From contig NZ_GL890931.1 of the NCBI RefSeq assembly GCF_000211815.1, forward strand, positions 52,553 to 116,552: a stretch of 64,000 bases of DNA, given 5' to 3'. Both the position numbers and the translations under genes were made by a program. Under the pieces are notes generated by a model that was given only the letters and a program-made list of their open reading frames with translations, made no database searches and was not told the DNA's origin. Source of the DNA: Moorena producens 3L (lineage in GTDB: Bacteria > Cyanobacteriota > Cyanobacteriia > Cyanobacteriales > Coleofasciculaceae). Shown here piece after piece: positions 52,660 through 61,871 of this stretch (positions are counted from its first letter, which is position 1; the number at the start of each line of letters is the position of its first letter).

Positions 52660-53145
52660 GTGATGGCAGATAATTTCCCCATTCCGGAACTTACTTTGAC
52701 TGAAAATCCCCCGGTTGGATTTAATTTTATGGTCGTATTTTTCATTGCTGGAATTGTGCCTAATCCCTTAGATATTCGCTTTCAAAAGGTATCGGGAATT
52801 TCTGCGGAAATAAGCACAACGGACATCCGTGAAGGGGGTGAAAATATTTTCAGACATCGTTTGCCTAATCAGGTTACCTATAATAATCTGGTTTTAGAAA
52901 GAGGAATGGTGATTGGCTCTCCTCTGAATATAGAGTTTAACGTTGCTATGAGTACCATGAAATTTGCTCCCAGCAATGTCTTAGTCATTTTGCTTAATGA
53001 AAACACTGCTCCTGTTTCTAGTTGGTTATTTAAGAGAGCTTATCCAGTCAAATGGACGACATCTGACCTAGATGCTAATGCCAATGCTGTGGTTATAGAT
53101 ACGATGGAATTAGCCTATGCCAGATTTCAAAGTGTGAGGATTTAG
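52660..53145 (+). CDS. eCIS second tube protein (Pvc5-like)
   Basis: 161 residues with PPVGFNFMVVFFIAGIVPNP, DIRFQKVSGISAEISTTDIR, REGGENIFRHRLPNQVTYNN and a LKRAYPVKWTTSDLDANAN-like end. It belongs to the same tail-tube superfamily as 52073 but is the variant near the baseplate (Pvc5). The start could be ATG 52663 (MADNFPIPEL). Confidence 0.87.
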   Translation: MMADNFPIPELTLTENPPVGFNFMVVFFIAGIVPNPLDIRFQKVSGISAEISTTDIREGGENIFRHRLPNQVTYNNLVLERGMVIGSPLNIEFNVAMSTMKFAPSNVLVILLNENTAPVSSWLFKRAYPVKWTTSDLDANANAVVIDTMELAYARFQSVRI

Positions 53146-53147
53146 CT

Positions 53148-53351
53148 ATGCCAGTGGAAATCAAAGAATTAATTATTCGTGCCAACATTGTGGATAATAG
53201 TGAATCTAAGCATGGAAATAGTGAAAATGGAAATAGTGAAGATCATAATTTAGATTACCAGACGGGAGAAAAGTCTGAACAAAAAGAGGAAATAATTGCT
53301 GCTTGTGTCGCCCAGGTACTGAAGATACTGGAGCGGAAAAAAGAGAGATAA
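53148..53351 (+). CDS. Small DUF5908-like eCIS protein
   Basis: 67 residues: MPVEIKELIIRANIVDN, an acidic/Asn-rich middle (SENGNSEDHNLD) and a C-terminal helix QVLKILERKKER. The EIKELIIRA start and helical LKILE end fit the small Pvc6/DUF5908 proteins found between tube and LysM genes. It starts two bases after the previous stop. Confidence 0.75.
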   Translation: MPVEIKELIIRANIVDNSESKHGNSENGNSEDHNLDYQTGEKSEQKEEIIAACVAQVLKILERKKER

Positions 53352-53360
53352 GGTAAATCT

Positions 53361-54080
53361 ATGCTAAAAAATCCTTTCAAATTAGAAAAGCTGAAGATTC
53401 GTGTTTATAAAGATGGAAAACGTACTGGAAAGGGAGAAGATACCTTTGAAGTCATGTTTAATCCGGAATCCTATTCCTTAAAATACGAGAATGTTTATCA
53501 AAATAAGCAGGGTATTAATACCCGTGGACGCGAAGCAAAATATACTCTCAGCAAACCCAGGAATTTGTCCCTCAAGTTAATTTTAGATGACACAGGAGTA
53601 GCAGATTATGGAGGTTTAGGGTTTGCCGGAGCTTCATTACTTGGCAATCTTTTAGGGACGAGAGATGTTTACAAGCAAGTAGACCGCTTTCTGAAGCTAA
53701 CAACATTTATGGATGGAAAAATCCATGAGCCTAAATATCTCAAAATTGAATGGGGAGACTTAATTTTTGATTGCCGTCTCGTATCTGTTAATGTTAAGTA
53801 TACACTTTTCAACCGTAGCGGACAACCGATAAGAGCTGAGTTAGATACCGTTTTTAAAGGTGATCTAGAAGATTCCAAGCGAATTAAACTAGAAAATAAA
53901 AGCTCACCCGATCTCACCCATACTAAAACAGTAAAAGCTGGAGATAAGTTGGCTTTGATGGCTCAAGAGGTATATGGTGACTCGGCTTATTATATCCAGC
54001 TTGCCCGTGCTAATAATGTCAATAACTTCAGAAAGTTAAAAACCGGAACAACTATCAAATTACCGCCAATAGAGAAGTAA
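53361..54080 (+). CDS. eCIS tube/baseplate protein with LysM domain (Pvc7-like)
   Basis: 239 residues. The N-terminal region (EKLKIRVYKDGKRTGKGEDT, FEVMFNPESYSLKYENVYQN) is the CIS tube-protein pattern, and the C-terminal 55 residues (TKTVKAGDKLALMAQEVYGD, YYIQLARANNVNNFRKLKTG) form a LysM domain. It joins tube and spike in eCIS baseplates. Confidence 0.88.
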   Translation: MLKNPFKLEKLKIRVYKDGKRTGKGEDTFEVMFNPESYSLKYENVYQNKQGINTRGREAKYTLSKPRNLSLKLILDDTGVADYGGLGFAGASLLGNLLGTRDVYKQVDRFLKLTTFMDGKIHEPKYLKIEWGDLIFDCRLVSVNVKYTLFNRSGQPIRAELDTVFKGDLEDSKRIKLENKSSPDLTHTKTVKAGDKLALMAQEVYGDSAYYIQLARANNVNNFRKLKTGTTIKLPPIEK

Positions 54081-54087
54081 AAACATA

Positions 54088-55728
54088 ATGAGTGGTGTCG
54101 TCACAGCAACAATTTTGAGTGATACTGGGGAAGTAATGAACCCAGAATACAACCTCATGTCGATTGACATTATCAAAGAGGTGAATAAAATCCCGATAGC
54201 TCAAATAATTTTATTAGATGGTGAGGCGGCAAAACAAGAATTTCCTATTAGCAGCACGGAGTTTTTTAAACCAGGCCAAGAAATTGAAATAAAGCTTCGC
54301 TATGAAGGGGAAAAACAAAAGGAAGCAACAGTTTTTAAGGGAATTATAGTTAGACACTGTGTGCAAGCCGATCGCTATAGTTCTCTGCTCACTGTTGATT
54401 TAAAAGATGCAGCATACAAACTAACCACCCAAAGAAAAAGTGCTGTGTTTCGAGATATGACAGACAAGGATATTATCGACAAAGTCATCAAAACTGGGGG
54501 GTTAACAGTCAAATCTATTGCTGTAACTAAACCAAAGCATAAGGAAATGGTGCAATATTACTGCACTGACTGGGATTTCATTTTATCTCGTGGGGATGTC
54601 AATGGTCTGTGGGTTTTAGTTGATGATGGCGAAATTACTGGGGTCGAGCCTAATCTAAAGGGGAAACCAAAACATACCTTTGAGTATGGCAAAGATGAAA
54701 TTTACGAGTTTGAAATGGAAGCTGATATTTGCGATCAGAAAGCGTCGGTAGAAAGTACAGCTTGGGATATCAAAACACAGAAATTATTACAATCACAAAA
54801 AGCCAAAGAGTTTTCTCTAGACCAGGGTAATTTAAAAGGAGATGAATTAGCAAAAACCATTGGTGCAGATAACTATCAATTAATCAGTTTAGCTCCCTTA
54901 GATGACCAGGAAGTAAAAGCTTGGGCAGATGCCAAGTTACAAAAAAGTCGTCTGTCACTGTTTAAAGGTCGCTTCAATTTACCTGGATTTGCTGATATTA
55001 AACCAGGAGATATAATAAAACTTGATGGAATAGGAAAGCGCTTCAATGGCAAAACTTTAGTAACGGCTATTCGACATCAATTTAGTAGACAAGGCTGGCA
55101 AACGTATGTACAATTTGGCTTGTCAGCTAGCTGGTTTTATCAACAAAATAATGATATTTTTGATACACCAGTGGCGGGATTGATTCCAGCTATTCATGGG
55201 TTGCAAATTGGGATTGTGGATAAGTATGAAGCGGATCCAGAAAAACAGTTTAGGGTAAAAGTCAGAATCCCCTCAATTGAAAAAGATGGTATTGTTTGGG
55301 CAAGATTAGCTTCCGTTGAGGCTGGTAATAAAAGGGGTATTTTCTTTAGACCAGAAACCGGGGATGAGGTTATTCTCGGTTTTATCAATGATGACCCTAG
55401 ACAAGCCATAATTCTAGGAGCAGTGCATAGTGTTAAAAATGCTTTACCAGCAGGTTTAACAGTAACCAAGGAAAATAATAAAAAAGGAATAGTTACCAAA
55501 GAATCCCTAAAAATTATATTTGATGATGAAAATAAGTTAATCGAAATTAGTACATCCAAAGGCAATACCTTAAAATTATCCGAGCAGGATAAAGGGATTA
55601 AATTGGAAGATGAAAATGGTAATACAATCACGATGGATAATCAAGGAATTAAAATAAAATCAAGTAAGGACCTTGTGATGGAGGGTGAATATATCAAGAT
55701 TAAAGGCGAGAGAGTGGATATTAATTGA
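54088..55728 (+). CDS. eCIS VgrG-like spike protein (Pvc8)
   Basis: 546 residues. The gp27-like N-terminal part runs to about 365 (SKSAVFRDMTDKDIIDKVIK-type segments, FRDMTDKDIIDKVIKTGG), an OB-fold/gp5-like part follows (KVRIPSIEKDGIVWARLASV, GDEVILGFINDDPRQAIILG), and the end is a repetitive beta-helix (NTLKLSEQDKGIKLEDENGN). This is the spike that pierces targets and carries a PAAR tip. No effector domain is fused to the C-terminus. Confidence 0.92.
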   Translation: MSGVVTATILSDTGEVMNPEYNLMSIDIIKEVNKIPIAQIILLDGEAAKQEFPISSTEFFKPGQEIEIKLRYEGEKQKEATVFKGIIVRHCVQADRYSSLLTVDLKDAAYKLTTQRKSAVFRDMTDKDIIDKVIKTGGLTVKSIAVTKPKHKEMVQYYCTDWDFILSRGDVNGLWVLVDDGEITGVEPNLKGKPKHTFEYGKDEIYEFEMEADICDQKASVESTAWDIKTQKLLQSQKAKEFSLDQGNLKGDELAKTIGADNYQLISLAPLDDQEVKAWADAKLQKSRLSLFKGRFNLPGFADIKPGDIIKLDGIGKRFNGKTLVTAIRHQFSRQGWQTYVQFGLSASWFYQQNNDIFDTPVAGLIPAIHGLQIGIVDKYEADPEKQFRVKVRIPSIEKDGIVWARLASVEAGNKRGIFFRPETGDEVILGFINDDPRQAIILGAVHSVKNALPAGLTVTKENNKKGIVTKESLKIIFDDENKLIEISTSKGNTLKLSEQDKGIKLEDENGNTITMDNQGIKIKSSKDLVMEGEYIKIKGERVDIN

Positions 55729-56038
<310 letters not shown>

Positions 56039-56710
56039 ATGTCTCAAACCATATTAAAAACCAAAACTACAATTCCACCCCTTGAAAGTGGAGATCAACT
56101 AACTAGGCAAGAATTTGAACAGCGTTATGCACAGATGCCTGATGTCAAAAAAGCGGAATTAATCGAAAGAATTGTTTATATGGCATCACCCTTAAGAATG
56201 ACCCAACATGCTAATCCCCATGCTCGTATTATGACTTGGTTAGGTACATATTGGTCAGCTACACCAGGGGTAGAAGTGGGAGATAATGCGACTGTACGTC
56301 TAGATGCCGACAATGAACCTCAACCGGATGCTTTACTAAGACTAACGGTAGATGGACAATCAAGGATTAGTGAAGACGGCTATGTAGAAGGTGCGCCAGA
56401 ATTAATCGTAGAAATAGCAGCCAGTACCGCTTCTATTGATTTAAATGATAAATTAAAAGCTTACCGACGTAATCAAGTTCAAGAATATTTAGTTTGGCGG
56501 GTTTATGACGGAGAACTTGATTGGTTTCGGTTAAGGGAAGGAAAATATATTAAACTAAACCCGAATGATAAAGGCATTATCTGTAGTGAATACTTCCCTG
56601 GGTTATGGTTAGCCCAAGACGCTTTACTTGCCGGAGACTTAGCCCAAGTATTAGCCATTTTACAGGAGGGATTAAAATCACCGGAACATGAAAAGTTAGT
56701 TAAGAAATAG
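56039..56710 (+). CDS. Uma2-family nuclease-like gene within the eCIS locus
   Basis: 223 residues with AELIERIVYMASPLRMTQHA, DNEPQPDALLRL, ELIVEIAASTASIDLNDKLK and QEYLVWRVYDGELDWF: the Uma2/DUF820 PD-(D/E)XK-type core with Asp and Glu residues in place. It is flanked on both sides by repeat arrays and unrelated to eCIS, so it looks like an insertion between spike and gp25 genes. Confidence 0.88.
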   Translation: MSQTILKTKTTIPPLESGDQLTRQEFEQRYAQMPDVKKAELIERIVYMASPLRMTQHANPHARIMTWLGTYWSATPGVEVGDNATVRLDADNEPQPDALLRLTVDGQSRISEDGYVEGAPELIVEIAASTASIDLNDKLKAYRRNQVQEYLVWRVYDGELDWFRLREGKYIKLNPNDKGIICSEYFPGLWLAQDALLAGDLAQVLAILQEGLKSPEHEKLVKK

Positions 56711-57125
56711 GTAAGCATTGAGCTATCAGCCGTCAGCTCTCAGCTCTCAGCTCTCAGCTCTCAGCTCTCAGCTCTCAGCTCTCAGCTTATGGGCTATGGG
56801 CACGCTACTTGAGCTGCTTTTGAATAAGCGATGCAGCGCGGTCTTGGGGAGGCAGTGCGGTCTTGGGGAGGCAGCGCGGTCTTGGGGGTTTCCCCCATGA
56901 GCGACTGCCGTGGTTTCCCCCATGAGCGACTGCCGTGGTCTCCCCCATGAGCAACTGCCGTGGTTTCCCCCATGAGCGACTGCATCAAGACAAGAGGTAA
57001 GCATTCGTTTAATCTGAGTTACGTCAGCTGACGGCTGACGGCTGACGGCTGACGGCTGAATGCTGACGGCTGACGGCTGACGGCTGATAGCTTACAGTAC
57101 TATTAAGGCCAGAGGCAAGAGGCAA
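56711..57125. repeat. Repeat block with a local array of the TCTTGGGGAGGCAG family
   Basis: 56730-56785 has TCAGCTC heptamers. 56826-56994 holds three to four GCGGTCTTGGGGAGGCAGYG units and four CCCCCATGAGCGACTGCCGTG-type units (21 bp, here shortened by a base in the text), ending ACTGCATCAAGACA. 57025-57092 has GACGGCT heptamers. Related single copies occur at 5805, 13616 and 15755. Confidence 0.75.
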
Positions 57126-57533
57126 ATGGAAGAAAACAGCTCTTTTTTAGGGACAGGATGGAGTTTTCCCCCTACATTTAACGGGGATACAGGAACGGTG
57201 GAGATGGTTTCTGATGAAGAGGATATTGTCCATAGTTTGGAAATTATCCTGTCAACCCGTCCAGGGGAACGGATTATGCAGCCTGATTTTGGTTGCGAAT
57301 TGAGTCAGTTTCTGTTTGAGGAAATTACTCAAGGGTTAATTACGGGAATAAGAGGTACGATTTCTGATGCTCTTTTGAACCATGAGCATCGTATAGATGT
57401 GGAGGAAATTAATATAGAGGACAGTGAATTAGAGGGATTGTTGTTAATAAGTATTACCTATACGGTGCGAGTCACTAATTCTAGGTTTAACCTGGTTTAT
57501 CCTTTTTATATTAATGAGGCTCAAACGGTTTGA
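57126..57533 (+). CDS. eCIS baseplate protein, GPW/gp25 family (Pvc9-like)
   Basis: 135 residues with FLGTGWSFPPTFNGDTG, VHSLEIILSTRPGERIMQPD, FGCELSQFLFEEIT and RVTNSRFNLVYPFYI, the gp25 pattern (lysozyme-like wedge of the baseplate). It is the last plus-strand structural gene; the J-type baseplate genes that usually come next are missing. Confidence 0.9.
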   Translation: MEENSSFLGTGWSFPPTFNGDTGTVEMVSDEEDIVHSLEIILSTRPGERIMQPDFGCELSQFLFEEITQGLITGIRGTISDALLNHEHRIDVEEINIEDSELEGLLLISITYTVRVTNSRFNLVYPFYINEAQTV

Positions 57534-57946
57534 GTTCTTGTATAGCGGTTTTTAATTGGGTGAGGTACAGAGTCGTTGGTTTTAGGGAACAGGGAACAGG
57601 GAACAGGGAACAGAGAACAGGGAACAGGGAACAGCTTGTAGGGTGGGCAAATCGACAGGATTCGAGATATTGTTGTCAGAGGGTCAGCATTTGCCCACCA
57701 AACCCCACAGCCGCTCAGGGAAGGTGGGCAAATCGACAGGATTCGAGATATTGTTGTCAGAGGGTCAGCATTTGCCCACCCTACTACTCCCGATTCCCGA
57801 TTCCCGATTCCCGATTCCCGATTCCCGATTCCCGATTCCCGATTCCCGATTCCCGATTCCCGATTCCCGATTCCCGATTCCCGATTCCCGATTCCCGATT
57901 CCCGATTCCCGATTCCCGATTCCCGATTCCCATTAACTCCCCACAA
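57534..57946. repeat. Heptamer arrays and two direct 82-bp hairpin repeats
   Basis: 57583-57632 is a GGGAACA array. Two direct copies of a hairpin repeat (GTGGGCAAATCGACAGGATT to CAGCATTTGCCCACC) lie at 57642-57701 and 57724-57783. 57789-57931 is about 20 GATTCCC heptamers. All lie between the convergent gp25 (+) and ATPase (-) genes. Confidence 0.88.
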
Positions 57947-59887
57947 CTAAAACCACCCTTCAATCTCTTCGTTTGTCAACATTTTCTTCAACTTTTGATA
58001 TTCCCGTTTTGTTGCTTCATAGATATGTTCCATGTTCACGGCTTCATCGGCGGCGGCGGCCAAAAAAGCGGCATTAAGGGCAATATTGCGAATATTTCCG
58101 CCAGCTACTTTTAGTTGACCGAGTTTCTGGTAATTTAAGTTTTGGGTAGGTGTCATAGTCGGAAAAATCCGCTGCCAAATTTGGGTACGGATTTCGGGTC
58201 CGGGAAACGGAAACTCGACCACAAAGCGAATCCGGCGCTCAAAGGCACTATCGAGGGCGCTTTGGAAATTGGTGGTCAAAATAGCTAAACCTTGATAGGC
58301 TTCCATTCGTTGCAGCAAATAGCTGACTTCGATGTTAGCGTTGCGGTCGTGACTGTCTTTAACTTGGGTACGCTTACCAAACAGGGCATCGGCTTCGTCA
58401 AACAGTAGAATAGCACTTCCTGTTTCAGCAGCATCAAAGATCCGCCGCAGATTCTTTTCCGTCTCACCAATATATTTACTGACAACTCTACTTAGGTCGA
58501 TGCGATAAAGAGAGAGGCGAAATTCGTTGGCTAATACCTCTGCTGCCATGGTTTTACCAGTTCCGCTAGCACCGTAAAATAGGGCGCTGATGCCCAAACC
58601 CCGGTCGCCAAAATGGGCGAAACCCCATTCCTGATAGACTTTATACCGGTGTCTCAGATGAGTGGCAATATCCCCAAGAAGCAGCCGTTGTGGGGTTGGT
58701 AAAACCAGATCGTCCCAGGTAGCCGTAGCATTTATCGGTTGCGCTAAGTGTTCTAATTGATTACGGCTGATTTGGCGGCAGAAATCCCATAATTGAACTT
58801 TTGAATTTTGAATTTTGAATTGATCACAGGCGGCTTGAATACTAGCACTACTGAGGTTAAACTGTACGGCGATGCGCTCAATTTGACCGTTAAGTTCGGC
58901 TGCTGCTGACCCTATATGGCTTTCCCACAGGTCATATTGTTCCTGGTGGCTCAATGGAGGGATGTCTAGGTTAATAACAGTCCGCTGACAGTCAATTTTT
59001 CTGTCATTGCTGCTGAGGATTAAACGAGTATTGTTACTATCAATAAATTGGCTCAGAGCATACTCCCGCCCAGGCTCGGTAAAATTATAACTATCCCAGT
59101 CAATCAACAGGACACTATTGCTTAGTATTGCTTCCCTTTGCCAACGCTTCGCGAGTTGGTAGACATCCTGGGGGTTGGTGGTCAGAGCCAATGGTTCGAG
59201 AGTTTGTAACTTTAACCCCAAACCCTGACAAGTGGCGGAGGCAATTTGGTATTTTGTGCTTCGATCCGAGCCAGATAATTGCACCACGGGATAGCTATTT
59301 CTCCCCTCGCTGCCAGACCAAATGGTGATCAATTGCGACCCTATACTTAACTGAGAGCTAGGCAAAAGATGACCGTTGGTCTGAGGCGGTAGGGGTATGA
59401 TCTTGCCTGCTAATTCCTCGTCTGTGGCATATTCACCTAAAAGAAAGCAGAGGATACGCTGGTCAATATAGAGGGGGGACTGGCTTAGGATCAATCCTGG
59501 TTCTATGTGGAGCAGTTGCCAGTAAAGTAAAGGGCGTTGGGGAGAAAGGACACCCCAATTGGCTCCGGGAATGGCGTCAAAAGCTAAACTGAGAGTAGGA
59601 TAGTTTTTGTTAGGACTATTTTTTTGGGCTTGGGCAAACAAAGAATGGAATAATGGTTCGATTTCCATTCCCGCGCACATGAGCAGGATATCCCTTTCAA
59701 AGGGGGAGAGAAGGAATTTGTTACAAAGTTTAGCCAGGGCAGAAGTATCGTCAACAATTTCAGTAACGGTTTGTTGATTTATATTACCTTCTATGTATTT
59801 TTCTAAATAGTTACGAACTCGCTCGATTTCTTGAAACAGAGAACTAAGATTAGAGTGATACCAGTTGGTTTGAGAAAGGGGTGCCAT
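57947..59887 (-). CDS. eCIS-associated AAA+ ATPase (Pvc15-like)
   Basis: About 646 residues from the ATG at 59885-59887 (MAPLSQTNWYHSNLSSLFQE); the longer frame to 59968 enters the effector gene's leader. The N-terminal helical/degenerate ATPase part precedes a C-terminal AAA+ core with Walker A GASGTGKTMAAE, Walker B ILLFDEADALFGKR, ILTTNFQSALDSAFERRIRF (sensor and Arg finger). Pvc15-type ATPases are needed for cargo loading. An in-frame stretch DQFKIQNSKVQLWDF near residue 388 comes from TTGAATT repeat DNA (58798-58823). Divergent from the DUF4157 gene 73 bp away. Confidence 0.88.
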   Translation of the reverse strand: MAPLSQTNWYHSNLSSLFQEIERVRNYLEKYIEGNINQQTVTEIVDDTSALAKLCNKFLLSPFERDILLMCAGMEIEPLFHSLFAQAQKNSPNKNYPTLSLAFDAIPGANWGVLSPQRPLLYWQLLHIEPGLILSQSPLYIDQRILCFLLGEYATDEELAGKIIPLPPQTNGHLLPSSQLSIGSQLITIWSGSEGRNSYPVVQLSGSDRSTKYQIASATCQGLGLKLQTLEPLALTTNPQDVYQLAKRWQREAILSNSVLLIDWDSYNFTEPGREYALSQFIDSNNTRLILSSNDRKIDCQRTVINLDIPPLSHQEQYDLWESHIGSAAAELNGQIERIAVQFNLSSASIQAACDQFKIQNSKVQLWDFCRQISRNQLEHLAQPINATATWDDLVLPTPQRLLLGDIATHLRHRYKVYQEWGFAHFGDRGLGISALFYGASGTGKTMAAEVLANEFRLSLYRIDLSRVVSKYIGETEKNLRRIFDAAETGSAILLFDEADALFGKRTQVKDSHDRNANIEVSYLLQRMEAYQGLAILTTNFQSALDSAFERRIRFVVEFPFPGPEIRTQIWQRIFPTMTPTQNLNYQKLGQLKVAGGNIRNIALNAAFLAAAADEAVNMEHIYEATKREYQKLKKMLTNEEIEGWF

Positions 59888-59960
59888 GTCGCGCTCCTGG
59901 AAGACGGATGGATCGACTGATATGGTTTTATTCAAGGGTACAAGGAAAAAAGAAATAGCT
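59888..59960. promoter_or_regulatory. 73-bp divergent promoter region between ATPase and effector genes
   Basis: The starts of the ATPase (59887, minus) and the DUF4157 gene (59961, plus) are only 73 bp apart. TCAAGGGTACAAGGAAAAAA before the latter includes an AGG ribosome site. The close divergence implies shared control of cargo and loading ATPase. Confidence 0.5.
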
Positions 59961-61310
59961 ATGCGCACTACTCATACCTATAAACCGAAATATTCTCACT
60001 CTATTTCTAGGACAAATGCTCAAAAAAAGAAAGACTCCAGAGTGATGGGTTCTAGAAGACGACATGAAGAGGACAGGGATTGGAACGCGGAAGAGGCGGT
60101 CGGGGAATGGGGCAGTAGAATGGCTAATGTGATGCACTCCCTAGAAACGGGACAATACGTGCCCGACACGGGATGGTATGAAATCGGGCTGCAAGCAAAG
60201 CTAACTATAGGACAGCCTGGTGATAAATACGAGCAAGAGGCAGATCGAGTAGCGCGTCAGGTAGTACAGCAGATTAATTCTCCACGGATTATTGAAGAGG
60301 AAGAGTTGGGTAGGCCAAAACAAGAAATTCAGAGGAAAGGGTTAACAGGTGGAACGTTAGCACCTCAAAATTTTGAAGGTTCCATAAAGGAAGCAAGAGG
60401 AAGGGGAAAGCCACTGTCCGACAAGATAAGAAAACCGCTAGAGCAGGCGATGGGGGCGGATTTTAGTGGGGTGCGGGTGCATACGGATGCTCAGTCGGAT
60501 CAGTTGAATCAGTCGATACAGGCGAAGGCGTTTACGACGGGGCAGGATGTGTTTTTTAGGCAGGGAGCGTATCAGCCTAAGAGTAGGGGGGGGCAGGAGT
60601 TGATAGCCCATGAGTTGACCCATGTGGTGCAGCAGACAAGTAGTAGTGGTGTAAGACAGAGAAAGGAACAAATCAGGCCATGGGAAACGAAAAACATGTA
60701 TCCAGCGCACAGCCAAAGCAGGCAAGATTTAGCAATCCATTGGTACAAACCCGCCGAAAGCAATGAACGATGTCCCGAAATCAATAGAGAGGGAGAAGCA
60801 CCGGCACGACAATCTTACTATAGGGATACAGCAAATGTTGGATACAACCCCCCAACATCATCATCCAAGCAGTACTTAGACCCCAAGAATGCCCAGATCG
60901 GTGTAATCCAAGGGATGTTTAGAGGGGGGCGTGTATTGAGGGAGGCGATTGGAAATGTAGGTAAAACAGCCATGGGATTCATGAGCAGACATGTAAGTTT
61001 ACCAGGAAAAACGGCGCAGCAGCACACGGATAATCGAGATAATATCAGTGGATCATATAATACAGTATTCTCATCTGAGGAATATACCAACCTGTTGAGA
61101 ATTGTTGAGAGAACGGATCGTTCCGAAATAGTTGAATATCCGGTGAATAAAATGAATATATTATGCGTAAAAGATGTACAGTTTACGCAGGTACATAAAA
61201 GCAACCCAACTTTAACGAAAAACGGTAAAGGCACAGTGTGGTTAAAAATGGATAAGGATAATGATGGAAAGCCTATGATCTTTGGTGTAGGAAATGCTAA
61301 GCTCGATTAG
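59961..61310 (+). CDS. DUF4157 protein, probable eCIS cargo/effector
   Basis: 449 residues from ATG 59961. The charged N-terminus (RTTHTYKPKYSH, basic, 1-60) could be a loading signal. Central DUF4157 domain: LTIGQPGDKYEQEADRVARQ, RKPLEQAMGADFSGVRVHTD, then FRQGAYQPKSRGGQELIAHE and LTHVVQQ, i.e. a metalloprotease-like HExxH (HELTH). The C-terminal 120 residues (from about ALREAIGN-like VLREAIGNVGKTAMGF) are an unrecognised, possibly toxic domain. The frame stops at 61308, but a second frame reads EQIDADGLKGKDYIAIGAER and YQIL to TAG at 61382, suggesting the original end was 25 residues later. DUF4157 proteins are commonly loaded into eCIS tubes. Confidence 0.83.
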   Translation: MRTTHTYKPKYSHSISRTNAQKKKDSRVMGSRRRHEEDRDWNAEEAVGEWGSRMANVMHSLETGQYVPDTGWYEIGLQAKLTIGQPGDKYEQEADRVARQVVQQINSPRIIEEEELGRPKQEIQRKGLTGGTLAPQNFEGSIKEARGRGKPLSDKIRKPLEQAMGADFSGVRVHTDAQSDQLNQSIQAKAFTTGQDVFFRQGAYQPKSRGGQELIAHELTHVVQQTSSSGVRQRKEQIRPWETKNMYPAHSQSRQDLAIHWYKPAESNERCPEINREGEAPARQSYYRDTANVGYNPPTSSSKQYLDPKNAQIGVIQGMFRGGRVLREAIGNVGKTAMGFMSRHVSLPGKTAQQHTDNRDNISGSYNTVFSSEEYTNLLRIVERTDRSEIVEYPVNKMNILCVKDVQFTQVHKSNPTLTKNGKGTVWLKMDKDNDGKPMIFGVGNAKLD

Positions 61311-61597
61311 AACAGATAGATGCTGATGGCTTGAAAGGGAAGGATTACATCGCCATTGGGGCGGAAAGGTACCAGATCTTGTAGGGTGGGCAAATGGACA
61401 TGACACAAAGATGAAATTGCCAAACCTACATAATTTGCCCACCCTACTGTCGTGGCCAGCATAAAATAGTGCATAGATTTTTGAGTAAAAGCCTTGAAAA
61501 ATCGGAATCGTACCATTTTTCATTAAGCTTCATTTAAGGCTTGCCACGCCTCGACATGAATCTTGACAAGACAATCGGTTATACATATAATATATGT
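61311..61597. other. Spacer with lost effector tail, hairpin repeat and brnT promoter
   Basis: 61307-61384 continues the DUF4157 coding signal in another frame. 61383-61446 is one member of the GTAGGGTGGGCAAAT...ATTTGCCCACCCTAC hairpin repeat. The brnT promoter is at 61563-61591. Confidence 0.6.
61563..61591 (+). promoter_or_regulatory. Near-consensus promoter giving a leaderless brnT mRNA
   Basis: TTGACA at 61563-61568, a 17-bp spacer and TATAAT at 61586-61591, both perfect sigma-70 matches. The brnT ATG begins at 61598, just where transcription should start, so the mRNA would be leaderless or nearly so. Confidence 0.75.
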
Positions 61598-61871
61598 ATG
61601 ACCTTGGAATATGATCCCAGTAAAGCAAAAACCAATTGGCAAAAGCATGGTGTTTCGTTTGCGGAAGCTGAAATGGTGTTTTTCGATCCCCTTGCCATTC
61701 ATGACATTGATCCAGATTCGATTACCGAAGAACGTTTCATCGAGCGCGGGAATAGGAAACTCTGGATTACCATTGGTCGTTGTATATACCATGCGCGGTG
61801 AGGTGATTCGACTAATTTCTGCTCGTCGCGCCACAAAACAGGAGACAAAAGCTTATGAGAAAGGAATATGA
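61598..61871 (+). pseudogene. brnT: BrnT-family toxin gene with a one-base frameshift
   Basis: Frame A from ATG 61598: MTLEYDPSKAKTNWQKHGVS, FAEAEMVFFDPLAIHDIDPD, EERFIERGNRK, stop at 61799. Frame B (+1) completes the family: GLPLVVVYTMRGEVIRLISA, RRATKQETKAYEKG, stop 61869. One extra A in GGGAATAGG near 61750 would explain the shift. BrnT is a RelE-like ribonuclease; its core KHGVSFAEA and RLISARR are both present but in different frames. Start of brnA overlaps its end, typical of brnTA. Confidence 0.8.

Noticed and set aside
57521..57946. ORFs rich in FPIPDSR or ESGIGNR
   Set aside because: They are translations of the GATTCCC heptamer array; a seven-base unit open in several frames is not a gene.
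61541..61597. Upstream extension of brnT
   Set aside because: It overlaps the promoter; homologues begin at the ATG at 61598.
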